Positions 50,702 to 60,126 are shown, counted from the stretch's first letter. The stretch: DNA of 64,000 nucleotides from JAFALK01 sp042701975 (GCA_042701975.1 CP170561.1:2790001-2854000), one strand, 5' to 3'. Notes: generated by a model not told the origin, from the sequence alone. A program made the numbers and translations.

Positions 50702-51559
50702 TCAGGCCTCGCCTTCGCGAGCCGCCGCCGGTGCGTCCGCCGCACGCCCGGCGCGGCGGTCTTCCCACACCGAGTTCTCGCCCAGCGTGCCACAGGCCTG
50801 TTGCCAGCGCGCGGCCAGGGTGGCGTCCACGGTGCCGATGTCGCTCTCCACGGTGCAACCACCGCGCGGCACGGAGTCGTCCGGAATGATCTGTGCAGCG
50901 CGGGCGCGCATTTCCTCGCCGGCGCCGGCCTGCACGAGCGGGTAGTCGTCCGGATGCACGCGCACGCGCACGTGCTTGGCCGTGAGCTGCAGCGCCTCCA
51001 CGGCGTCGTGTGCCACGCGGGCGATCAGTTCGGGATGGGTCTTCAGCTCGGTGCGCACGACCTGGCGGGCCAGCTCGACGGCGCAGCGCACCAGCGATTC
51101 GGCCATCTGGTTTTCCAGATCGCGCATGTCGGCGTCGAAGCTCGTGACCAGGCTGCCTATTTGGCCGCTCAGCTGGCGCGAGAAGCTTTGCTTGAAGGCT
51201 TCCAGCGCGGCCAGGCCGTCGCGGTAGCCGTCCTGGTAGCCACCCTGGCGCGCGGCCTTGGTGATCTCTTCATAGTTCGGCGGCGGCGCAGCGGCTTCCG
51301 TTTGCTCGGCCGACTTGGCTGCGGTGCCGGTGCCGGTGCCTGCGGCTGCAGCAGCTGTTGCAGCCGGCTTGGGCTCGAGCGGCGGCGGCGCGCTGATGGG
51401 GGGGCGCGGAATCGGCGGGCCGTTGAGCGCGTCGGGGTTCCAGGCGCCGACTTCTTCCGGCATTTCCTCGCGCGGGATGAACCGGGCGTAGGACACCCGG
51501 CGCTCGCCGTTGCGGCGCTCGGGCTCGGGGACCTGCCGTGGGGGAGGGTGCAGCGGCAT
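50702..51559 (-). CDS. fliH: Flagellar assembly protein FliH
   Basis: A 285-aa negative regulator and carrier of FliI. It has the N-terminal YARFIPREEMP segment, a Pro/Ala-rich middle, a glycine-patterned helix (AARQGGYQDGYRDGLAALEAF) and the FliH/vacuolar E-subunit-like C-terminal domain (LARQVVRTELKTHPELIARVAHDAVEAL, VHPDDYPLV, GGCTVESDIGTVDATLAARW). It lies between fliG and fliI. Confidence 0.94.
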   Translation of the reverse strand: MPLHPPPRQVPEPERRNGERRVSYARFIPREEMPEEVGAWNPDALNGPPIPRPPISAPPPLEPKPAATAAAAAGTGTGTAAKSAEQTEAAAPPPNYEEITKAARQGGYQDGYRDGLAALEAFKQSFSRQLSGQIGSLVTSFDADMRDLENQMAESLVRCAVELARQVVRTELKTHPELIARVAHDAVEALQLTAKHVRVRVHPDDYPLVQAGAGEEMRARAAQIIPDDSVPRGGCTVESDIGTVDATLAARWQQACGTLGENSVWEDRRAGRAADAPAAAREGEA

Positions 51560-51590
51560 AACGAGTTACTTGAGCGGAATGCAGGCCAGG

Positions 51591-52586
51591 TCAGACAAAC
51601 GCATCGTCCCCGCCGGACATGATGACGATCTGACCTTCGTCCACCAGACGGCGCACGATCTTGAGGATTTCCTTCTGCTCGCCTTCCACTTCCGACAGCC
51701 GCACCGGGCCGCGCGATTCGAGGTCCTCGCGCAGGGTTTCGGCGGCGCGGGTGGACATGTTGGTGAAGATGCGCTCGCGCAGCTCGGCCGTGGCGCCCTT
51801 GAGCGCGACGAGCAGCGATTCGGACTGCACTTCCTTGAGCATGGCCTGGATGCCCTTGCCGTCGAGCTTCTCCAGGTCGTCGAAGGTGAACATGTTGTCC
51901 ATGATCTTCTGGGCCAGCTCGGCGTCGGCTTCGCGGATGTAGTCCAGCACCGAGGTCTCGATGCTGGTGCCCATCATGTTGATGATTTCCGCAGCGGTCT
52001 TCACGCCGCCCAGGTTCTGCTTCTTCATGCGCTCGCCGCCGGCCAGCACCTGGCTCATGACCTCGTTGAGGTCCTTCAGCGCCATCGGCTGGATGCCGTC
52101 GAGCGTGGCGATGCGGATCAGCACCTCGTTGCGATGGCGCTCGGTGAAGGCGCGCAGCACGGAGCTGGTCTGGTCGTAGTCGAGGTGCGAGAGGATGGCC
52201 GCGATGATCTGCGGGTGTTCGTTGCGCAGCAGCTCGGCGACCGAGCCGGCGTCCATCCACTTCAGGCTTTCGATGGAGGACACATCCGAGCCCTGCAGGA
52301 TGCGGTCCAGCAACAGGTTGGCCTTGTCTTCGCCCAGCGCCTTGCGCAGCACCGAACGCACGTACTCGTCGGTGTCGGCCACCAGAGCGCTCTGGGTCTC
52401 GGCGAGCTTGTCGAAGCGCTCGAGCACGATCTCGACCTTCTCGCGCGGGATGACCTTGAGCTTGGCGATGGTCTCGCCCAGCGCCTGGACCTCCTTGGGT
52501 TCCAGGTGCTTGAACACCTCCGCCGCTTCCTCCTCGCCGAGCGACATCAGGAGGATGGCTGCTTCTTCTACGCCGCTTTCGTCCAT
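51591..52586 (-). CDS. fliG: Flagellar motor switch protein FliG
   Basis: A 331-aa rotor protein that transmits stator torque. It has the three ARM-like parts: EEAAEVFKHLEPKEVQALG near the N-terminus, the middle domain with NEHPQIIAAILSHLD, and the C-terminal torque helix MFTFDDLEKLDGKGIQAML with charged residues, then MSTRAAETLREDLESRGPVRLSEVE. fliF ends 13 bases upstream. Confidence 0.96.
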   Translation of the reverse strand: MDESGVEEAAILLMSLGEEEAAEVFKHLEPKEVQALGETIAKLKVIPREKVEIVLERFDKLAETQSALVADTDEYVRSVLRKALGEDKANLLLDRILQGSDVSSIESLKWMDAGSVAELLRNEHPQIIAAILSHLDYDQTSSVLRAFTERHRNEVLIRIATLDGIQPMALKDLNEVMSQVLAGGERMKKQNLGGVKTAAEIINMMGTSIETSVLDYIREADAELAQKIMDNMFTFDDLEKLDGKGIQAMLKEVQSESLLVALKGATAELRERIFTNMSTRAAETLREDLESRGPVRLSEVEGEQKEILKIVRRLVDEGQIVIMSGGDDAFV

Positions 52587-52599
52587 TGCTCTGGCCCTC

Positions 52600-54306
52600 C
52601 TAACGCGATGACTCAGCGCCAGTCATCCACTCGCGCATGATATTCGCGACCGCCGCAGGGTTGTCGCGGGCCAGCTGGCGGGCACGCTCCAGGCGGTTGG
52701 TGTGCAGCGGCGATACGAGCGCTGGCACGATCGGGCCACCCATCTCCGCATCGATCAGTTCTTGCGCGGCTTCGCGCTCGGCCTTCTGGGTCTCATCGCG
52801 CTCGCGCTGCTCCTTGACCATGTTGAGGGCAGGGCGAACCATGCCGAACACGGCGATCAGGGCGATGGCGACCAGGGCCAGCGGCGTGATCAGGCTGCGG
52901 CCGATGTCCACCACGCCGCCCTGGCGCCAGAACGGCACGTCGGCCTCGGGCTTCTCGGGGATGAAGGGGGCGCTGACGATCTTGATGGAGTCACCGCGAT
53001 CGGTCGAGAAACCCATGGCTTCGCGCACCAGGCCGTCGAGTTTATCCAGCTCGGCCTGGGGCACGGCCTCCTGCGTGGTCTTGCCCTTGTTGTCAGTGAT
53101 CGAACGGTAGTTGACGACGATGGCGGTGTTGAGCCGGCGCACCGAGCCCACGGCGTTCTTGACAACGCGCACCGTCTTGTCGACTTCGTAATTGGTCGTC
53201 GATTCCTTGCGCGAGCTGTTCTGGCCCGAGCCCGTGCCTTGCGCGGTCTGCAGCGGTGCGGAAGCGCCGTTGATCGGGGCCGTGGCCGGTACGGGCGGCT
53301 GGTTGGTGGCTGCGCCCGGAATGCCCGTGGGCAGGGCAGGCGTGCTGTTCACCGACTCCATGCTCTGCGCGCTGCGGATCGAGGCGCTGTCGCGGTTTTG
53401 GTTGGGCTTGAACTCCTCGGCGGTCGATTCCACCTGGTTGAAGTCCAGGTCTGCCGTGACCGAGGTGCGCAGGTTGTCCTTGCCGACCACCGGCTCCAGC
53501 AGTTCCTGGATGCGCTTGGTGTAGCCGGCCTCGATGCGCTGCTTGAACTGCAGCTGCTGGTCATCCAGGCCGCCGTTCTGGTTGTCGGAGCTTTGCGAGA
53601 GCAGGGCGCCGGTCTGGTCGACCACGCTCACGTTCTTGGGCGAGAGCTCGGGCACGCTGCTGGAGACCAGGTGCACGATGCCGGCGATCTGGTTGCGGTC
53701 CAGCACGCGGCCGCCGCGCAGGGTCAGCATCACGCTGGCGCTGGGCTTCTGCTGTTCGCGGAAGAAGCCGTTTTGTTGAGGCAGGGCCAGATGCACGCGG
53801 GCATCGGCCACGTCGGCCATGGCGGTGATGGTGCGCACCAGCTCGCCTTCGAGGCCGCGCTGGAAGTTCAGGCGTTCGCTGAACTGCGTCTGGCCGATGG
53901 AGCTCTTGTCCATCAGCTCGAAGCCCACGGTGCCGCCCTTGGGCAGGCCCTGGCTGGCGAGCTTCATGCGCAGGTCATAGACCTGGCCGGCTGGCACGCT
54001 GATGATGCCGCCGGGCTCGTTGCGGTAGGGCACGTTCATCTGCGCCAGCTGCGCGATGACGGCGCCGCCGTCCTTGTCGGACAGGCCGGTGAACAGCGGG
54101 CGGAAGTCGCCCTGGTTGCTCCACAGCGTGATCGCCAGTACGCAGGCCGCCAGCACGGCCAGACCGGCACCCATCAGCAGCTTGTTGCGCAGGGGCAGGG
54201 TCTGCAGCCGCTCCACGAAGGTCACGGTCTTGTGCTCTTCCACCGTCACGGGCGCGGGCACCGGGACGTTGGGAGCAAGGGCAGCAGGGGCGAGAGCGTT
54301 GTCCAT
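52600..54306 (-). CDS. fliF: Flagellar MS-ring protein FliF
   Basis: A 568-aa inner-membrane ring protein. Two membrane helices flank the large periplasmic part: LLMGAGLAVLAACVLAITLW (about 39-58) and SLITPLALVAIALIAVFGMV (about 472-491). The ring-building motifs include PYRNEPGGIISVPAGQVYDLRMKLASQGLP and ARVHLALPQQNGFFREQQKPSASVML. The C-terminal cytoplasmic tail binds FliG. It opens the minus-strand flagellar array, divergent from fliE. Confidence 0.96.
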   Translation of the reverse strand: MDNALAPAALAPNVPVPAPVTVEEHKTVTFVERLQTLPLRNKLLMGAGLAVLAACVLAITLWSNQGDFRPLFTGLSDKDGGAVIAQLAQMNVPYRNEPGGIISVPAGQVYDLRMKLASQGLPKGGTVGFELMDKSSIGQTQFSERLNFQRGLEGELVRTITAMADVADARVHLALPQQNGFFREQQKPSASVMLTLRGGRVLDRNQIAGIVHLVSSSVPELSPKNVSVVDQTGALLSQSSDNQNGGLDDQQLQFKQRIEAGYTKRIQELLEPVVGKDNLRTSVTADLDFNQVESTAEEFKPNQNRDSASIRSAQSMESVNSTPALPTGIPGAATNQPPVPATAPINGASAPLQTAQGTGSGQNSSRKESTTNYEVDKTVRVVKNAVGSVRRLNTAIVVNYRSITDNKGKTTQEAVPQAELDKLDGLVREAMGFSTDRGDSIKIVSAPFIPEKPEADVPFWRQGGVVDIGRSLITPLALVAIALIAVFGMVRPALNMVKEQRERDETQKAEREAAQELIDAEMGGPIVPALVSPLHTNRLERARQLARDNPAAVANIMREWMTGAESSR

Positions 54307-54365
54307 GAGCCGAGGACGAACCTCTGAAAGCGGGAGATGGGCTGGATTCTGTGGTCATGTCCGGC

Positions 54366-54392
54366 TCAAGAATGGCTGGAACAGGCCGAGGA
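54366..54392 (+). promoter_or_regulatory. Possible sigma-28-like promoter for fliE
   Basis: TCAAG (54366-54370) and CCGAGGA (54386-54392) are 15 bases apart, the canonical sigma-28 spacing, and lie 57 bases before the fliE ATG. The -10 match is partial (CCGATAA expected). A FlhDC-dependent sigma-70 promoter is the alternative. Confidence 0.35.
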
Positions 54393-54449
54393 AGGGGCCG
54401 CAGTTCGGTCCATTGCGAGGTGCCTTGCGCGCCTAAGCTCTCGGCCATC

Positions 54450-54800
54450 ATGGAAGTGAAGCTGCAACCGTTCGACTTCAACGCCGCGCTGGCGCGGGCG
54501 GGTCTGGACACGTCCGGCAACCGGATCCAGGGCACGCAGGCGGCCCGTCAGGCCGCCTCGGCCAAGGCTGTGGGTGGCACGAGCTTCGGCGATGCCATGA
54601 GCGCTGCGCTCAAGGATGTCAGCCAGACCCAGAACCAGGCCACGCAGATGCAGCGCGAGGTGCAGCTGGACAACCCGAACGTGAGCCTCGAAGAGACCAT
54701 GGTCGCCGTGCAGAAGGCGCAGATCGGCTTCCAGGCGGTGCTGCAGGTGCGCAACCGCCTCGTCTCGGCCTACTCAGAAATCATGAACATGCAGGTCTGA
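54450..54800 (+). CDS. fliE: Flagellar hook-basal body complex protein FliE
   Basis: A 116-aa protein linking the MS ring and the rod. The C-terminal two thirds are the FliE domain: FGDAMSAALKDVSQTQNQATQ, then DNPNVSLEETMVAVQKAQIGFQAVLQVRNRLVSAYSEIMNMQV, with its exact family terminus. The ATG at 54450 (MEVKLQPFDF) gives normal length. It is divergently transcribed from fliF, as in related Burkholderiales, and converges on ycgR. Confidence 0.95.
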   Translation: MEVKLQPFDFNAALARAGLDTSGNRIQGTQAARQAASAKAVGGTSFGDAMSAALKDVSQTQNQATQMQREVQLDNPNVSLEETMVAVQKAQIGFQAVLQVRNRLVSAYSEIMNMQV

Positions 54801-54817
54801 GGAGCTGCGTTCTTCGC

Positions 54818-55594
54818 CTACTTTCTGGCCAGGCGGCTCAACTTTTGCGTCTGGTCGATGTAGAGCTGCAGCAGGCGCTGCGCGTCGGGCGCCAGTTGCG
54901 AGAACGCGCAGCCGATCGGCGTGCCCAGGCTTTCGTCGCCCAGCGACACATGTTGCAGGCGCAGGCGCGCCTTGAAGTGCGTGTGCCGATCCAGCTCGAC
55001 ACGAACGTCGAAGATCGCGCCCAGCTCAGGTACTCCGTTGCCCTCGTCCTCGGGCGACGTGAGCAACTGCGCCGGCAGCAGCAGCGCCATGCCACCCATG
55101 CTCACGTCCAACACGCGCAGGCGCAGCGATTCGCCGCCTTCGATTGGCTGCAGCGTGGCAACCGGCGTGCGTGAATGCGGCTTGACGCGAAAGGCCTTGC
55201 GGCGCTGGAAGCGGTAGACGAGGGCGGGCAGGCTGGTTTGCAGCACGGCGTCGCGGCCTTCGCCGGCGCGCACGGGCGGTGCCAGTTCGAACTGCACGCG
55301 GATCTGGTCGAGGAAAGCCTCGGCCGTCACTTCCAGGCCCTTGCAGCTGTAATGGCTCATGCCCAGCGGCATTTCCAGCGAGAGCAGGCCGCGCGACAGG
55401 TCCAGACCGGTGATGCGGGTGACCAGCGGCTCGGCCTCTTCGCCGATCAGGGTGACCAGGGCGCCGCTGTCGTGCAGCTCGCGCAGGATCGCTGCAATCT
55501 CGGCGCTGGAGGCCACGCGGAATTCGCCCAGCTCTTCTTCGGGCAGGGTGGCGAAATCGGTGTCGGCGGCGGTCTGGGGCGCGTCGGTGCTCAT
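54818..55594 (-). CDS. ycgR: Flagellar brake protein YcgR (PilZ domain)
   Basis: A 258-aa c-di-GMP effector that slows flagellar rotation. The N-terminal YcgR domain covers about residues 20-125 (EIAAILRELHDSGALVTLIGE). The PilZ domain begins with the c-di-GMP-binding RRKAFRV pattern (about 130-136) and has the second motif LDVSMGGMAL (D-x-S-x-x-G). Its position between fliE and the fliT-fliS-fliD genes supports the flagellar role. Confidence 0.9.
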   Translation of the reverse strand: MSTDAPQTAADTDFATLPEEELGEFRVASSAEIAAILRELHDSGALVTLIGEEAEPLVTRITGLDLSRGLLSLEMPLGMSHYSCKGLEVTAEAFLDQIRVQFELAPPVRAGEGRDAVLQTSLPALVYRFQRRKAFRVKPHSRTPVATLQPIEGGESLRLRVLDVSMGGMALLLPAQLLTSPEDEGNGVPELGAIFDVRVELDRHTHFKARLRLQHVSLGDESLGTPIGCAFSQLAPDAQRLLQLYIDQTQKLSRLARK

Positions 55595-55633
55595 CGCCCG
55601 AAGCTTACGGCCAAGTGCGGGACCTGACGTGGC

Positions 55634-55933
55634 TCAATGGACGGCGCGCGAACGGCCGGTGAGAACTTTGTCCAGATCTTCGAGCCAGGGCTCGGCCAGG
55701 TGTCGGATCTCCGCATCGTTGAGCAAGATGCGCTGCATGATGCGGGTCTTCAGGCGGGCTTCCTCGGCCGGCAGCGCGGTTTCGGCCGCGGCTTGCTTGA
55801 GCTGCGAGATCAGGAGCACGCAGGCACCCTCGAGCTTGACCACTTCGTCCCAGTTGCCGCAGCGGGCGGCCGAGAGCATGTCGGCACTGGCCTGCTCGAT
55901 CGCTTCGTAGTAGCTCAGAAGTTGCGTGTTCAT
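55634..55933 (-). CDS. fliT: Flagellar chaperone FliT-like protein
   Basis: A 99-aa helical protein in the position of fliT, directly after fliS. The start (MNTQLLSYYEAIEQAS) and the helices DEVVKLEGACVLLISQLKQ and LLNDAEIRHLAEPWLEDLDKVL fit the FliT fold, which binds the filament cap protein FliD and can control FlhDC. Sequence conservation is weak in this family, so the call relies on length, helix pattern and order. Confidence 0.82.
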   Translation of the reverse strand: MNTQLLSYYEAIEQASADMLSAARCGNWDEVVKLEGACVLLISQLKQAAAETALPAEEARLKTRIMQRILLNDAEIRHLAEPWLEDLDKVLTGRSRAVH

Positions 55934-55991
55934 GGCAGTTGCAGGTCTGGGATCCGGAGATCGGGGGATCGGAAAAAAAGCGAGGGAAAGA

Positions 55992-56423
55992 TCAGGCAGC
56001 CACCGGCTGCTGCTGGCGATCGCCGATGGCGAGCCAGGCGTCGCGCACCGGCGTGAGCACACGCTGGCACTCGTCGATGGCCTTGAGGTCGCTGTGCAGG
56101 TTGGCGTAGGTCAGGCGCAGGCACATCCAGGTGTAGAGGTCGCGCAGGTCCATGGCCAGCTGGCCGGCTTCGAGGTCCAGGGCGGACTTCAGGCCTTCAT
56201 CGAGGATGCGCACGGCGCGGGTGATGGAGCGGGCCTTGAGGGCCATGTCGCCGGCCTCGATGGCGGCGCGAGCCTGGTTCATGTCGCTGAACACGCCCTC
56301 GAAGAGGAGGACGACCAGCCGGTGCGGGCTGGCACTGCCGACATCGGTTTCCACGCCGACCCGGCTGTACAGGCTGGCCGCCGAGCCGCGTTGTGCGAAG
56401 GGGGATGCGTTGGAGCCGTACAT
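55992..56423 (-). CDS. fliS: Flagellin export chaperone FliS
   Basis: A 143-aa chaperone that keeps flagellin unfolded for export. It has the characteristic YSRVGVETDVGSASPHRLVVLLFEGVFSDMNQARAAIEAGD segment and RAVRILDEGLKSALDLEAGQLAMDLRDLYTWMCLRLTYANL. Length is normal. It lies between fliD (123-base gap) and fliT. Confidence 0.95.
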   Translation of the reverse strand: MYGSNASPFAQRGSAASLYSRVGVETDVGSASPHRLVVLLFEGVFSDMNQARAAIEAGDMALKARSITRAVRILDEGLKSALDLEAGQLAMDLRDLYTWMCLRLTYANLHSDLKAIDECQRVLTPVRDAWLAIGDRQQQPVAA

Positions 56424-56546
56424 GAACTTTGCTTCCTTGTGCTGCCTGTCTTACGTCTTGCCTTGTTATCGGCAGACGGTGGGCAAACTTGAAGCAAAGT
56501 TTCTGGAGAGCCCTGCAGGAATGCAAGGCCCTCTCCAGCAGCGGGG

Positions 56547-57986
56547 TTACTTGCTGTTGGAGGCGGTGAGGGCGGCCAGCTGCTGCTGCACGTAGGTGGA
56601 CAGGCTGTTCAGCTGGCTCATCTGCGTGTCCAGCGCGTTGTAACGGTCGCGCAGGCGCTGCGAGAACAGGTCCAGGTGGGACTGGAGCTCGTCGCTGCGG
56701 GTGTTGTTCTGGTCGATGCGGCCCTGCAGGCCGGTCTGGGCGTTCTTGATCTGGCCATCGAAGCTCAGCGCCGTGTTGGCGAAGCTCAGCAGTTGCTGGC
56801 CCAGGCCGCTGTTGCCGGCGTTGCCGCTGTCGGTGCCCATGAAGAAGCTCTTCAGGTCGGCCGTGTTGGCCAGGGCGTTGGTCAGCTTGGTGGTGTCCAC
56901 CTTCAGCGTGCCGTCCTTCTGCGGGTCCAGGCCGATGTCGGCCAGGCGCGTGAAGGCGCCGCCCAGGCTGGTGGAGCCGCCGCCGGCGTTGCGCATCAGC
57001 TGCTGCAGGCCCACCGCGGTGGAATCGCCCTGCAGCGGGCCGGCGCTCTTGCTGTCCTGGTCGTACTTGGTGTCCGTGGCCAGCAGCGAAGACATGGCGT
57101 TGTAGGCCGACACGAAGGTGTTGATGGCCGCCTTGATGCCATCGCTGTTTTGCGTGACGCTCAGCGTGGCGCTGCTGTTGGCCTTGAGCAGGTTGATGGT
57201 CAGGCCGTCCACCACGGTCTTGAGCGTGTTGGATTCCGAATCGATGTCCAGGCCGTTCACGTTGGCCGTGGCATTGCCGGCAGCGATCTTCTGGGTGAGC
57301 GAGTTCACGCCGTTCGAAGGGTCGAAGGCCAGGGCCGAGAGGCCCGAAGCATCGGTGCTGTTGCCGTCGTTGTCGCTGGCGGTGATCTTGAAGCCCTGGC
57401 TCAGGCCGGTGTTGGTGCCGCGCAGCACCAGGCGCGAGCCGCTGCTGTCGGTCACGATGCTGGCGGTCACGCCGGCACCGGCCGCATTGATCTGGTCTCG
57501 AACCGAGGTGAGCGAGCTGCCATCGGCGATGTTGATCGTCACCGGGCTGCCGGCGCCGGCGGTGAAGCTGCTCTGGTCGGAGCTCCACTGGCCGAGCTGG
57601 ATCGTCAGGGAGCCGCCGCCCACCGCATCGGTCGTGTTGGTGTAGACGCCGCTGGACAGGGTCTGGGCCGTGGCCAGCTTGGTGACCGATACCGAAACGT
57701 TGCCGGCCGAAGCGCCGTCAGCCGCGCTGACCGAAACGCTGGACGAATCGCTGGAATTGGCCACGACCGAGTTCCAGGTGCTCGGGCTGGTCAGGGCCTG
57801 CAGGGCGGTCTGCAGGGTGGACATGCTGCTCTGGATCTGGCCGTAGGCGGAAAGCTTGGTCTGCAGGCCTTGCGTCTGGGTGGCCAGGGCCGTGATGGGC
57901 AGGCTTTCGGCCGCCACCTGTTTGGACAGCAGGGACTCCAGGTCCAGGCCGTTGGTGCCGATACCGAGCGAAGTGATGGTTGCCAT
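56547..57986 (-). CDS. fliD: Flagellar hook-associated protein 2 (filament cap) FliD
   Basis: A 479-aa filament cap protein that guides flagellin folding at the tip. The N-terminal domain begins ITSLGIGTNGLDLESLLSKQVAAES, the central part has Ser/Thr-rich repeats, and the C-terminus (ALANTADLKSFFMG, ending LDTQMSQLNSLSTYVQQQLAALTASN) is the coiled-coil cap-binding region. A sigma-28-like promoter lies at 58084-58110. Confidence 0.94.
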   Translation of the reverse strand: MATITSLGIGTNGLDLESLLSKQVAAESLPITALATQTQGLQTKLSAYGQIQSSMSTLQTALQALTSPSTWNSVVANSSDSSSVSVSAADGASAGNVSVSVTKLATAQTLSSGVYTNTTDAVGGGSLTIQLGQWSSDQSSFTAGAGSPVTINIADGSSLTSVRDQINAAGAGVTASIVTDSSGSRLVLRGTNTGLSQGFKITASDNDGNSTDASGLSALAFDPSNGVNSLTQKIAAGNATANVNGLDIDSESNTLKTVVDGLTINLLKANSSATLSVTQNSDGIKAAINTFVSAYNAMSSLLATDTKYDQDSKSAGPLQGDSTAVGLQQLMRNAGGGSTSLGGAFTRLADIGLDPQKDGTLKVDTTKLTNALANTADLKSFFMGTDSGNAGNSGLGQQLLSFANTALSFDGQIKNAQTGLQGRIDQNNTRSDELQSHLDLFSQRLRDRYNALDTQMSQLNSLSTYVQQQLAALTASNSK

Positions 57987-58083
57987 GCTGCTTTACTCCT
58001 GGAACCCATTCAGCCACAAAACGGCTGCTAAGACTTGAACGAACGCGTAACGGCCAGCAAAAAGTGGCCGATATGCCTAGGCG

Positions 58084-58110
58084 ATATCGACCACAAGGGG
58101 AAGAACTTGA
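58084..58110 (-). promoter_or_regulatory. Sigma-28-like promoter for fliD
   Basis: On the minus strand TCAAGTTC (-35, 58103-58110) is followed after 11 bases by GTCGATAT (-10, 58084-58091), about 98 bases before the fliD ATG. Compared with the consensus TAAAGTTT-N11-GCCGATAA, the spacing is exact and most bases match. Confidence 0.68.
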
Positions 58111-58147
58111 GGGGTAATGACCCCGATGACCCCGTCGGGTTCAGGGC

Positions 58148-59014
58148 TTAGCGCTGCAGCAGCGTCAGCACCTGCTGGGGCAGCTGGTTCGCCTGGGCCA
58201 CCATCGCCGTGCCGGCCTGCTGCAGGATCTGGGCGCGCGACAGGGCGGCGGTTTCCGAGGCGAAGTCGGCGTCCATGATGCGGCTTTCGGCGGCACTCTG
58301 GTTCTCGGCAGCCACCTGCAGGTTCGAGATCACGGCGTCGAAACGGTTCTGCGAGGCGCCCAGCGTGGCGCGCTGGGTGTTCACGGTGTTGATGGCGGTG
58401 TCGATCCTGCCGATCACGGCGGCGATGTCGTCCGGCGTGGTCGTGCGGTCGATCACGGAGCGGCCGGCGCCGGTGTTGTCCGAACCCGAGACGGCCGTGA
58501 TGGTGTCGTCGGCCTGCAGATTCGTCGTCGTGATGTCGATCGAATCGTTGGTCGTTGTGTTCGGGCCGATCTGGAAGGTCTGCGTGCCTGAGGAATCCGC
58601 AAGGATGGCCTTGCCGTTGAAGGTCGTGCCACCCAGGACGCGCTGGATTTCCTTGGCCAGCTCGCCGAACTCCTTGTCCAGCGAGTCCTTGTCGTCGTCC
58701 GAGTTCGTGGCATTGCGCGCCTGGACCGCCAGTTCACGCATGCGCTGCAGCGACTGGGTCAGCTGCGAGAGCGCGCCGTCGGCCGTCTGCGCCAGCGAAA
58801 TGCCGTCATTGGCATTGCGGATGGCCACGTTCATGCCCCGAACCTGGGTTTCCATGCGCGAGGCAATCGCCAGGCCGGCGGCATCGTCCTTAGACGAGTT
58901 GACGCGCAAGCCAGAGGACAGCCGCTGCATCGCGACAGACAGCGAGCTCTGAGACTTGTTCAGATTCCGCTGCGCGTTCAACGAAATGATGTTCGTATTG
59001 ATGGTCTGGGGCAT
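58148..59014 (-). CDS. fliC: Flagellin, third copy (divergent)
   Basis: A 288-aa flagellin, the most diverged of three. The N-terminal start (MPQTINTNIISLNAQRNLNKSQ) and D0/D1 blocks (LSSGLRVNSSKDDAAGLAIASR) are conserved, as is the C-terminus (QILQQAGTAMVAQANQLPQQVLTLLQR). The central region is short and Ser/Thr/Asp-rich, so the outer domains are small. Unlike fliC1 and fliC2, no full sigma-28 promoter is evident upstream: a GCCGACAA -10-like site occurs without a matching -35. Confidence 0.93.
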   Translation of the reverse strand: MPQTINTNIISLNAQRNLNKSQSSLSVAMQRLSSGLRVNSSKDDAAGLAIASRMETQVRGMNVAIRNANDGISLAQTADGALSQLTQSLQRMRELAVQARNATNSDDDKDSLDKEFGELAKEIQRVLGGTTFNGKAILADSSGTQTFQIGPNTTTNDSIDITTTNLQADDTITAVSGSDNTGAGRSVIDRTTTPDDIAAVIGRIDTAINTVNTQRATLGASQNRFDAVISNLQVAAENQSAAESRIMDADFASETAALSRAQILQQAGTAMVAQANQLPQQVLTLLQR

Positions 59015-59186
59015 TTCAGCACTCCTGAGAATTCCGGGTCCCTGGGCCCGGTCGGAACACCCGCTTCAGCCGTTGTCGGCGTGGCAGGCCCGGGGGCCGG
59101 ACTTCGGGCCATGTAAAGCCCGATGGAGCGAATTCTGCGGATGCCGTGCTTTTCCAAAGCCTCGAAAAGGGGCCTAAACCACGCCC

Positions 59187-59226
59187 AAAAGGAAACCGGG
59201 CCCTGGCGTTGCCGCCGGGCCCGGTT
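59187..59226 (-). terminator. Rho-independent terminator after fliC2
   Basis: On the minus strand AACCGGGCCC pairs perfectly with GGGCCCGGTT over 10 bp, followed by TTTCCTTTT. It begins 33 bases after the fliC2 stop and separates it from the third flagellin gene. Confidence 0.78.
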
Positions 59227-59259
59227 GAGGGGGTCTAACTGCTCAGTTCAGCTGATCGA

Positions 59260-60126
59260 TCAGCGCTGCAGCAGCGTCAGCACTTGCTGGGGCAGCTGGT
59301 TGGCCTGGGCGATCATCGCTGTGCCGGCCTGCTGCAGGATCTGGGCGCGCGACAGGTTGGCCGTTTCAGCGGCGAAGTCGGCGTCGGTGATCCGGCTCTT
59401 GGCGGCGCTCTGGTTCTCCACGCCCACCTGCAGGTTGCTGACCACGGCGTCGAAGCGGTTCTGAGCGGCGCCCATCACGCTGCGCTGGCTGTTCACCGTG
59501 TTGATGGCGGAGTCGATGTTGTCGATCACGGTGGCGATGGAAGCCGGCGTCGCGGTGTTGTCGATCACAGAGCGGCCGGCGCCGGAGTTGTCCGTGCCCG
59601 CCACGACGGTGATCGTGCCGTCCGTGGTCATGTTGGTCGTCGTCACGTCGATCGAGTCGTTCGTCGTCGTGTTGGCGCCGATCTGGAAGGTCTGGGTGCC
59701 GGAATCGTCGCCCAGGATCTTCTTGCCGTTGAAGCTCGTGCCGCCCATCACGCGCTGGATTTCACCGGCCAGCTGGCCGTATTCCTGGTCGAGCGAGTCG
59801 CGGTCGGCGCTGGTGTTGGTGGCGTTGCGGGCCTGGACGGCCAGCTCACGCATGCGCTGCAGGTTCTGCGTCACCTGGCCGAGGGCGCCGTCGGCCGTCT
59901 GGGCCAGCGAGATGCCGTCGTTGGCATTGCGGATGGCGACGTTCATGCCGCGCACCTGGGCTTCCATGCGGGATGCGATGGCCAGGCCTGCGGCGTCGTC
60001 CTTAGCGGAGTTCACCCGCAGGCCGGACGACAGTCGCTGCATCGACTGCGCAAGCGAACTCTGCGTCATCGCAGTGTTGCGCTGCGCATTCAGCGACATC
60101 AGGTTCGTATTGATGATGGCGGCCAT
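59260..60126 (-). CDS. fliC: Flagellin, second copy
   Basis: A 288-aa flagellin very similar to the copy at 60381. It starts MAAIINTNLMSLNAQRN, with the conserved D1 motif RVNSAKDDAAGLAIASRMEAQVRGMN, and ends QILQQAGTAMIAQANQLPQQVLTLLQR. The middle (TFQIGANTTTNDSIDVTTTNM) is Thr-rich, a plausible glycosylation surface. It has its own sigma-28-like promoter and a clear terminator, so it is transcribed as a single gene. Confidence 0.96.
   Translation of the reverse strand: MAAIINTNLMSLNAQRNTAMTQSSLAQSMQRLSSGLRVNSAKDDAAGLAIASRMEAQVRGMNVAIRNANDGISLAQTADGALGQVTQNLQRMRELAVQARNATNTSADRDSLDQEYGQLAGEIQRVMGGTSFNGKKILGDDSGTQTFQIGANTTTNDSIDVTTTNMTTDGTITVVAGTDNSGAGRSVIDNTATPASIATVIDNIDSAINTVNSQRSVMGAAQNRFDAVVSNLQVGVENQSAAKSRITDADFAAETANLSRAQILQQAGTAMIAQANQLPQQVLTLLQR

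Noticed and set aside
59187..59226. Operator interpretation of the GGGCCCGG palindrome
   Set aside because: The 10-bp stem followed by a T-rich stretch just after the fliC2 stop fits a terminator better.
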